From: an uncultured Eubacteriales bacterium
GTDB lineage: Bacteria; Bacillota; Clostridia; Christensenellales; Christensenellaceae
Length of the DNA: 12,670 nt
Direction of reading: 5' to 3'
Assembly (NCBI GenBank): GCA_902782475.1
Contig: CACZNR010000005.1
Location: forward strand, 1 to 12,670
Shown: piece after piece, positions 7,666-12,670 of the stretch
Layout of the letters: every line of letters starts with the position of its first letter
Numbering within the stretch: position 1 is the first letter of the stretch
Notes under the pieces: generated by a model
Told to the model about the DNA's origin: nothing
Databases searched by the model: none
What the model saw: the letters and a program-made list of their open reading frames with translations, nothing else
Program-made: the position numbers and the translations under genes

Positions 7666-8864
7666 TGATCTTCCTCCTCGTGATAGACTATGTCACCCTG
7701 TTTTACTTTTCCGTTTTTCCTGATCTTGTTGTCCTTTGCGATGACCGTGAGCTTTCCTTCATCCTTAGGTCCGCCGACCTTTGCATCCTCGCCTATCTCA
7801 CATCCGGAATCCACTATGGCATACTCTACTACTGCACCTTTCTTTATGACACAGTTGTCCATGATTATGGAATCCTTGACCGATGCACCTTCTTCGATCC
7901 TTACATTTGAGAAGAGTACGCTGTGTTCAACGTCGCCCTCAACTATGCAGGCATCTCCTATAAGAGAGTTTCTCTGGATCCCTGTCTCACCGATATACTG
8001 AGGATGATTGTAACCATGTCTGAAATATATCCTCCATCCTTTATCATTGAGGATGAGCTTTTCAGGTTCATCTTCAGGCATGGAGATGGCATCCATGTTT
8101 GCTGACCAGAATGAATCCAGCGTTCCTACGTCTCTCCAGTATCCCTTGAAGAGATATGCAAACATTCTCTGTCCGTCTTCAAGCATTTTAGGTATTATGT
8201 CCTTACCAAAGTCATTACTAGAAGCAGGATTCTTCTCATCGGCCTCAAGATAGGAAATGAGTTTGTCTGTGGAGAAGATGTATACTCCCATGCTTGCCTG
8301 AGTGCTCTTAGGATTCTTTGGTTTTTCCTCGAATTCAAGTATCCTTCCTGTCTTGTCGGTGTTCATGATGCCGAATCTGGATGCTTCTTCCAGAGGAACA
8401 TCGATGACTGCTATGGTGCAGTCTGCCTTGTTGGCAATGTGCTCTTCCAGCATGATCTCATAATTCATCTTGTAGATGTGGTCTCCTGAAAGTATGAGAA
8501 CATAGTCAGGGTCATATCTCTTGATGAATCTGATGTTCTGGTAGATGGCATTTGCTGTTCCCTTGAACCAGTCGGATCCTTTAGCAGCCTGATAAGGAGG
8601 CAGGATATGAAGTCCGCCAAAGCGCAGGTTCATGTCCCATGGATCACCTGTCCCAAGATAGTCATTGAGCTCTAATGGTTGGTATTGTGTCAGAACACCT
8701 ACTGTATCAATACCTGAATTGATACAGTTCGATAAAGGAAAGTCTATTATCCTGTATCTTGAACCAAAAGGTACTGCAGGCTTTGCTACATAATTTGTAA
8801 GAGGCATTAGTCTGCTTCCCTGGCCGCCAGCCAAGAGCATCGCTATACAATGCTTTTTATTCAT
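7662..8864 (-). CDS. glgC: GlgC, glucose-1-phosphate adenylyltransferase
   Basis: It catalyses glucose 1-phosphate + ATP to ADP-glucose + PPi, the committed and usually allosterically controlled step of glycogen synthesis, in the cytosol. The protein has 400 residues. The nucleotide loop GGQGSRL (13-19), KPAVPFG (28-34), the catalytic Asp in GDHIYK (127-132, Asp128), FEEKP (178-182) and GYWRDVGT (241-248) are all intact. From about 295 a beta-helix of hexapeptide repeats forms the C-terminal domain. The gene starts 76 bases after glgB and overlaps glgD by four bases. The ribosome site is AGGG, eight bases before the ATG. Unlike GlgD next to it, every catalytic element is present, so this is the active subunit. 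Confidence 0.96.
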   Translation of the reverse strand: MNKKHCIAMLLAGGQGSRLMPLTNYVAKPAVPFGSRYRIIDFPLSNCINSGIDTVGVLTQYQPLELNDYLGTGDPWDMNLRFGGLHILPPYQAAKGSDWFKGTANAIYQNIRFIKRYDPDYVLILSGDHIYKMNYEIMLEEHIANKADCTIAVIDVPLEEASRFGIMNTDKTGRILEFEEKPKNPKSTQASMGVYIFSTDKLISYLEADEKNPASSNDFGKDIIPKMLEDGQRMFAYLFKGYWRDVGTLDSFWSANMDAISMPEDEPEKLILNDKGWRIYFRHGYNHPQYIGETGIQRNSLIGDACIVEGDVEHSVLFSNVRIEEGASVKDSIIMDNCVIKKGAVVEYAIVDSGCEIGEDAKVGGPKDEGKLTVIAKDNKIRKNGKVKQGDIVYHEEEDQ

Positions 8865-8940
8865 TTTAATTTCCCTATTACTATTAAAACAAATAGCACC
8901 TTTCTTTTTTATTTATGTTATATTCAAAAAACAGCCGTGG

Positions 8941-10857
8941 CTATTCTTCGATCCTTAATATTATGCCGCTCCTCTGCGGAAGTGGTATCGAGATATGCTG
9001 CGGTAGTCCGTTGACATATCCATCCCTGACCCTGAAGGTCTTTTTCCTGTGTATCTCGCTCCCGCCGTATTTTTCAACAGATGAATCAATAAGTGTCACT
9101 GCTTTGCTTCCGCCGGGAACACCTATGTCGAACTCCGGGAAACTGTTTCCTGACAGGTTCAGTGCCACGAGCAGCCTGTCTCCTGTTTCAGGATCTGTCC
9201 TGAAATATGTATAGACCGTATCCTTTGAGTTATCGGCATCTATCCATGTGAAGCCTTCCATACGGTCGTCACCTCTCCAGAGAGCAGGTTCTGACAGATA
9301 CAGCTTATTGAGATCCTTTACGAAGGACATGAGTTTCACGTGTTTCTCATACTGGAGCAGTATCCAATCAAGTTCCTGTGTCTCATTCCACTCTATGAAT
9401 TGTCCGATCTCATTTCCCATGAAGTTGAGCTTCTTTCCCGGATGGGTCATCATGTATATGAAGAATGATCTTACTCCGTCAAATTTCTGATCATATTCAC
9501 CGGGCATCTTGTCCAGAAGGCTCTTCTTTCCGTGTACCACCTCGTCATGGGATACAGGAAGTATGAAGTTCTCAGAATATGCATATGTAAGTGCAAATGT
9601 AAGCTTGTTATGGGCTCCGCCTCTGAAGAACGGATCCTTTCCAAAGTAATCAAGGGTATCGTTCATCCACCCCATGTTCCATTTGAAATTGAATCCCAGT
9701 CCGCCGACTACAGGAGGTTTTGTGACCATAGGCCAGGCTGTTGACTCCTCAGCTATGGTTAGCGCTCCCGGGAAGGATGAAAGAACGTTCTCGTTCATGA
9801 GTTGCAGAAAATGTATGGCTTCAAGATTCTCTTTTCCGCCATTCTGATTCTGTGCCCATTCACCGTCTTTTCTGTCATAGTCAAGATAGAGCATTGCTGC
9901 TATGGCATCGACCCTCAGGCCGTCGACATGGTACTGTTCAAGGAAGAAGAATGCACTCGATATCAGGAAGGAAAGGACCTCAGGACGACCGAAGTCAAAT
10001 GCTCTGGTGCCCCATCCCTTGTGTTCCATCCTGTAGGGATTCGCATCTTCATAAAGAGGTGCTCCGTCAAACTCTATGAGGCCGTGTTCATCCTTTGGAA
10101 AATGGGCAGGCACCCAGTCAAGAAATATGCCTATCCCCTGTTCATGAGCCTTGTTGACAAAATACCTGAAATCATCAGGGGAACCGAATCTAGATGTCAC
10201 TGAAAAATACCCGGTCACCTGATAGCCCCACGATCCTTCAAAAGGAAACTCCGTTATCGGCAGCAGCTCAAGATGAGTATATCCCATCCTTTTAGCATAT
10301 GGTATCAGCTTGTCCGCTATCTGTCTGTATGTCATGAAACTTCCGTCAGGATTCCTTCTCCATGAGCCAAGATGGACTTCATAGATGTTCATAGGACTCC
10401 TGTACGGATTCTGACTCTTTCTCTTTTTAAGCCAGCTGCTGTCGTTCCAGTTAAATGAAGAAGCCTTTTCGGAGACTCTTGATGCCATCTGTTCAGAAGC
10501 AGTAAAAGGCCCCTTTTCAGTTTCTTTTGCATATGGGTCGGCCTTGAATATGACCTTTCCGTCAGGATGCTCCACAGCAAACTTGTATAGGTCCCCCTTC
10601 TTCATTCCCGGAATGAAAACTTCCCAGATGGAAGAATCGTCCTCCACTCTTTTCATTGGATCCCTGGCAGGATCCCAGTTATTTATATCTGCTACAAGTG
10701 AAACATTGACTGCCCTTGGTGCCCATACTCTGAAGAGGACACCTTCCTTACCTCTGTGCTTTTCAGGAAAAGCACCTAGGAATTCGTAGGATTTGAAGTT
10801 TTTGCCTTGATGAAAGAGATATTTCTGATATGAGATATCCCTGATATTCTTACTCAT
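8941..10857 (-). CDS. glgB: GlgB, 1,4-alpha-glucan branching enzyme
   Basis: It transfers alpha-1,4 chain segments to make alpha-1,6 branches in glycogen. The 638-residue protein has one CBM48 domain (about 35-115), then a GH13 barrel with DWVPAHF (247-253), GLRVDA (313-318, nucleophile Asp317), IAEES (368-372, Glu370) and VSHDEVVHG (435-443, Asp438), and a C-terminal beta domain. The length is typical of the short Firmicute type, lacking the additional N-terminal module of longer enzymes such as the E. coli one. It is the first gene of the leftward operon. The ribosome site AGGGGA (complement of 10863-10868) stands about five to six bases before the ATG, and a promoter lies at 10895-10923. 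The gap to glgC contains only a weak hairpin, so read-through is expected. Confidence 0.96.
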   Translation of the reverse strand: MSKNIRDISYQKYLFHQGKNFKSYEFLGAFPEKHRGKEGVLFRVWAPRAVNVSLVADINNWDPARDPMKRVEDDSSIWEVFIPGMKKGDLYKFAVEHPDGKVIFKADPYAKETEKGPFTASEQMASRVSEKASSFNWNDSSWLKKRKSQNPYRSPMNIYEVHLGSWRRNPDGSFMTYRQIADKLIPYAKRMGYTHLELLPITEFPFEGSWGYQVTGYFSVTSRFGSPDDFRYFVNKAHEQGIGIFLDWVPAHFPKDEHGLIEFDGAPLYEDANPYRMEHKGWGTRAFDFGRPEVLSFLISSAFFFLEQYHVDGLRVDAIAAMLYLDYDRKDGEWAQNQNGGKENLEAIHFLQLMNENVLSSFPGALTIAEESTAWPMVTKPPVVGGLGFNFKWNMGWMNDTLDYFGKDPFFRGGAHNKLTFALTYAYSENFILPVSHDEVVHGKKSLLDKMPGEYDQKFDGVRSFFIYMMTHPGKKLNFMGNEIGQFIEWNETQELDWILLQYEKHVKLMSFVKDLNKLYLSEPALWRGDDRMEGFTWIDADNSKDTVYTYFRTDPETGDRLLVALNLSGNSFPEFDIGVPGGSKAVTLIDSSVEKYGGSEIHRKKTFRVRDGYVNGLPQHISIPLPQRSGIILRIEE

Positions 10858-10894
10858 AAAATTCCCCTAAAACCATTCAAGTTTTTCTCTATCT

Positions 10895-10923
10895 ATTATA
10901 CTTGTATCCTTAAACTTTTTCCA
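10895..10923 (-). promoter_or_regulatory. Promoter of the glgBCD-GH13-pgm operon
   Basis: On the minus strand a perfect TATAAT (complement of 10895-10900) lies 17 bases after TGGAAA (complement of 10918-10923, 4 of 6 to consensus). Transcription should begin near 10888, leaving about 30 bases before the glgB ATG, with the ribosome site at 10863-10868. Confidence 0.65.
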
Positions 10924-10948
10924 CTATGCATGATGAGATTTGATCCGT

Positions 10949-10960
10949 GTTCCGGGGAAC
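10949..10960. promoter_or_regulatory. Short palindrome GTTCC-N2-GGAAC
   Basis: Five-base arms around a two-base centre lie in the gap between the divergent glgB and glgA promoters, directly beside the larger palindrome at 10962-10998. It may be half of a composite operator. On its own a 12-base palindrome is weak evidence. Confidence 0.25.
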
Positions 10961-10961
10961 T

Positions 10962-10998
10962 GTTTTTTGGGCTTTTCTTCGAAATGAAGCCAAAAAAC
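10962..10998. promoter_or_regulatory. Large palindrome between divergent glgB and glgA promoters
   Basis: GTTTTTTGGGCTT (10962-10974) and AAGCCAAAAAAC (10987-10998) pair over 12 bases with a single bulged G. TTCGAA (10978-10983) sits at the centre. The order T-run, stem, A-run is the reverse of an intrinsic terminator on both strands. It lies upstream of both predicted transcription starts (about 10888 and 11035), so neither transcript contains it. A DNA-level operator for both genes is the simplest reading. Confidence 0.45.
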
Positions 10999-11003
10999 AT
11001 AAT

Positions 11004-11019
11004 GGTAAAGGCATTTATA
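11004..11019 (+). promoter_or_regulatory. Candidate operator upstream of the glgA -10 box
   Basis: GGTAAAGGCATTTATA matches the minus-strand palindrome of 77-92 at 14 of 16 bases, with an exact 13-base core (11005-11017). It directly abuts the extended -10 box, in the spacer/-35 region, where a bound protein would block RNA polymerase. The arms are less perfect than at 77-92, since the right arm reads TTTATA. Confidence 0.45.
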
Positions 11020-11028
11020 TGGTATAAT
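11020..11028 (+). promoter_or_regulatory. Extended -10 promoter of glgA
   Basis: TGG-TATAAT combines the extended -10 TGn with a perfect -10 hexamer (11023-11028). No good -35 hexamer is seen 16-18 bases upstream, which suits an extended -10 promoter that may also need an activator. The predicted start is near 11035, about 28 bases before the ATG. Confidence 0.65.
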
Positions 11029-11062
11029 TTTTGCGTATTAAAAGGAATCGAGGTTTTTGATT

Positions 11063-12670
11063 ATGAGTACATCAAAGATAAAAAAGGAAACCAATGCAAC
11101 GGTTTCCGAAACATCAAAGATCAAAAAGGAAACCAAAACAGCAGTTTCCGGAACTTCAAAGATAAAAAAGGAAACCAAAACAGCAGTTTCCGGAACTTCA
11201 AAGATAAAAAAGGAAACCAAAGCAGCAGTTTCTGAAACTTCAAAGATCAAAAAGGAAACCAAAACAGCGGCTTCCAGATCATCAAAGGTAAAAAAGGAAG
11301 CAAAAACAGCAGTTCCTGAAACTTCAGAGACCAAAAAGAAGACTAAAACAGCAGTTCCTGAAACTTCAGAAATAGAAAAGGAGACCATGACGGCAGTTTC
11401 CGAAACACCTGATGCAGAAAAGGAAACTGTTATAGCAGTTCCCGACATGCCGGCCGAAGAAAAGATAAAGATCCTTTATGTGAGTCCTGAAGCTGTCCCC
11501 TTCAGTGGTACAGGCGGACTCGGAGACGTTGCAGGTTCACTCCCAAGAGCCCTTAACAGGAAGAAGGGATTTGAATGCAGAGTCATCACTCCACTTTATA
11601 AGAGCGTAGGAGATGAATACAGAGCAAAGATGAAGTTTTTAGGTCACAAGGACATACCTGTATCCTGGAGACAGAAATACATGGGAGTTTTTGAACTTAA
11701 GCACAACGGTGTCATCTACTACTTCATAGATAACGAAGAATATTTCAAAAGAGACGGAACATACGGTTTCTACGACGACTGCGAAAGATTCGCATTTTTC
11801 TCAAGAGCAGTCTATGAATGTCTTGATTTCATAGATTATGTACCGGATATCATCCATGCCAATGACTGGCAGACATCTTTAGTACCTATTTATCAGGATG
11901 CGATCTACCACAGGGAATTCATGAAGACAGTCCTCACGATTCACAACATCGAGTATCAGGGACAGTATGGCCGTGAAGTCATAGGTGATGTGCTGGGACT
12001 CCCACAGGGTTCAGAACATCTGGTGGAATTCGAAGGCGGTGTGAACCTTCTGAAAGGTGGCATAACCACAGCAAATTATGTAAACACTGTGTCCCCTACA
12101 TATGCACAGCAGCTGCATGATCCGTTCTTTGCACATGGGCTTCAGAATGTGATCTCTGAAAATGCCTACAAGATGAGAGGTATACTCAACGGGATCGATA
12201 CAGTGCTCTACGATCCTGAAAAGGATGATCTTATAGCAAAGCAGTATTCAAAGAAGGATCCTTCCGGCAAGGCTGAATGCAAGAAAGCCCTTCAGGAGGA
12301 ACTGGACCTTCCTGTAAAGGATGTTCCTATGATCACCATGATCTCAAGGCTGGTTGCCCACAAGGGAGTGGATATCATAAGGGATTCCATCGAAGGCATA
12401 ATCCAGAACAACGACGTTCAGTTCGTTCTCCTGGGTACAGGCGACCATGAATATGAGGAATTCTTCAGATACCTTGAAGGAAAATACAGAAGTCAGGTAA
12501 GGAGCCTCATACTCTTCAACAGGGCAATGTCCCATAAGGTATATGCTGCAGGAGATATACTGCTCATGCCTTCAAAGAGCGAACCATGCGGCCTTTCACA
12601 GATGATAGCCTGCAGATACGGAAACGTACCTCTCGTAAGGGCTACCGGTGGTCTCAACGACTCCATTAAG
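11063..12670 (+). CDS. glgA: GlgA, ADP-glucose glycogen synthase, with repeat extension (3' truncated)
   Basis: A GT5 glycosyltransferase that adds glucose from ADP-glucose to alpha-1,4 glucan ends. There are 536 codons in the window and the frame is open at the right edge, with roughly the last 70 residues missing. Residues 1-128 are a nine-unit repeat extension. The enzyme begins around 129 (MPAEEKIKILYVSPE) and shows GTGGLGDV (149-156), HANDWQ, TIHNIEYQG, LNGID, SRLVAHKG, the catalytic SEPCGLSQ (Glu507) and RATGGL near the edge. The first residue of the usual KxGGL loop is Gly149 instead of Lys. The start at 11063 has GAGG nine bases upstream and the promoter at 11020-11028. The in-frame ATG at 11447 would give a normal-length enzyme but has no ribosome site at the right distance. 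It is divergent from the glgB operon, so synthesis and branching enzymes can share control from one gap. Confidence 0.93.
   Translation, partial: MSTSKIKKETNATVSETSKIKKETKTAVSGTSKIKKETKTAVSGTSKIKKETKAAVSETSKIKKETKTAASRSSKVKKEAKTAVPETSETKKKTKTAVPETSEIEKETMTAVSETPDAEKETVIAVPDMPAEEKIKILYVSPEAVPFSGTGGLGDVAGSLPRALNRKKGFECRVITPLYKSVGDEYRAKMKFLGHKDIPVSWRQKYMGVFELKHNGVIYYFIDNEEYFKRDGTYGFYDDCERFAFFSRAVYECLDFIDYVPDIIHANDWQTSLVPIYQDAIYHREFMKTVLTIHNIEYQGQYGREVIGDVLGLPQGSEHLVEFEGGVNLLKGGITTANYVNTVSPTYAQQLHDPFFAHGLQNVISENAYKMRGILNGIDTVLYDPEKDDLIAKQYSKKDPSGKAECKKALQEELDLPVKDVPMITMISRLVAHKGVDIIRDSIEGIIQNNDVQFVLLGTGDHEYEEFFRYLEGKYRSQVRSLILFNRAMSHKVYAAGDILLMPSKSEPCGLSQMIACRYGNVPLVRATGGLNDSIK
11069..11446 (+). 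repeat. Nine 42-bp in-frame tandem repeats in the glgA 5' coding region
   Basis: Units begin at 11069, 11111, 11153, 11195, 11237, 11279, 11321, 11363 and 11405, with no gaps. The consensus peptide is TSKIKKETKTAVSE/G. Units 2 and 3 differ at 2 of 42 bases and units 3 and 4 at 3 of 42. Units 6-9 are progressively diverged: Pro appears near the unit ends, the Lys-rich half turns acidic (EIEKE, DAEKE), and the last unit merges into the enzyme. Because 42 is a multiple of three, gain or loss of units keeps the frame. This also leaves spurious open frames across the array on both strands. Confidence 0.95.

Noticed and set aside
10930..11235. Plus-strand open frame of 101 codons starting in the glgB-glgA gap
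   Set aside because: It runs through the glgA promoter and into the repeats in another frame, ends within the array and has no recognisable product.
11069..11446. CRISPR-like array
   Set aside because: The units are contiguous, with no unique spacers, and all lie in frame within a coding region.
11038..11448. Minus-strand open frame of 136 codons across the glgA repeats
   Set aside because: It is a by-product of the 42-bp periodicity: any frame lacking a stop in one unit stays open throughout. The peptide is a low-complexity mirror of the repeat, and the plus-strand frame continues into a clear GT5 enzyme.
11447..11449. Alternative glgA start giving an enzyme of ordinary length
   Set aside because: The ATG is well placed for the fold, but no ribosome site stands at a suitable distance (AAAGGAAA is more than 20 bases away), while the ATG at 11063 has both a ribosome site and an extended -10 promoter. 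It remains the main alternative for the true N-terminus.
1..12670. Mobile element, prophage, tRNA or rRNA
   Set aside because: I see no transposase or integrase, no terminal inverted repeats with target duplications, and no cloverleaf or rRNA signature on either strand.

Overview
The window is a chromosomal stretch dominated by a bacterial glycogen gene cluster. The organism is most likely a low-to-moderate GC anaerobic Firmicute of the Clostridia, and Lachnospiraceae-like is my best guess. The reasons are the glgC plus glgD pair (a Firmicute trait), strong AGGAGG-type ribosome sites, frequent ATA, AGA and AGG codons, and extended -10 promoters. I cannot name the genus. I see no mobile element, CRISPR array, tRNA or rRNA.

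Layout. Positions 1-32 are the first codons of a minus-strand gene that runs off the left edge. Positions 33-253 look like its long, folded 5' leader with a candidate promoter behind it. Positions 440-1381 (+) encode a Gfo/Idh/MocA-type NAD(P)-dependent sugar oxidoreductase, which converges on a minus-strand gene for a lipid-anchored HExxH protein (1443-2774). Next comes a minus-strand operon that reads from right to left: glgB (10857-8941), glgC (8864-7662), glgD (7665-6544), a neopullulanase-type GH13 hydrolase (6515-4641) and a phosphoglucomutase (4625-2904). It closes with a clear intrinsic terminator at 2852-2884. Divergent from glgB across a 205-bp regulatory gap is glgA (11063 to the right edge, C-terminus missing).

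How the genes work together. Phosphoglucomutase interconverts glucose 6-phosphate and glucose 1-phosphate. GlgC, with the degenerate partner GlgD, makes ADP-glucose. GlgA extends alpha-1,4 chains, GlgB adds alpha-1,6 branches, and the intracellular GH13 enzyme probably trims or debranches the polymer. No glycogen phosphorylase or GlgX lies inside the window.

Most interesting points. (1) GlgA carries an unusual N-terminal extension of nine 14-residue Lys/Thr/Ala-rich repeats (42-bp units), strongly basic at the start and acidic toward the enzyme. (2) A 13-base sequence, part of a TGTAAA-N4-TTTACA palindrome, occurs both in the leader of the left-edge gene and directly upstream of the glgA -10 box, which suggests co-regulation, perhaps by CcpA. 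(3) The left-edge gene has a roughly 220-nt leader with nested hairpins and an internal near-duplicate. (4) GlgA has Gly in place of the usual Lys of the KxGGL substrate loop.
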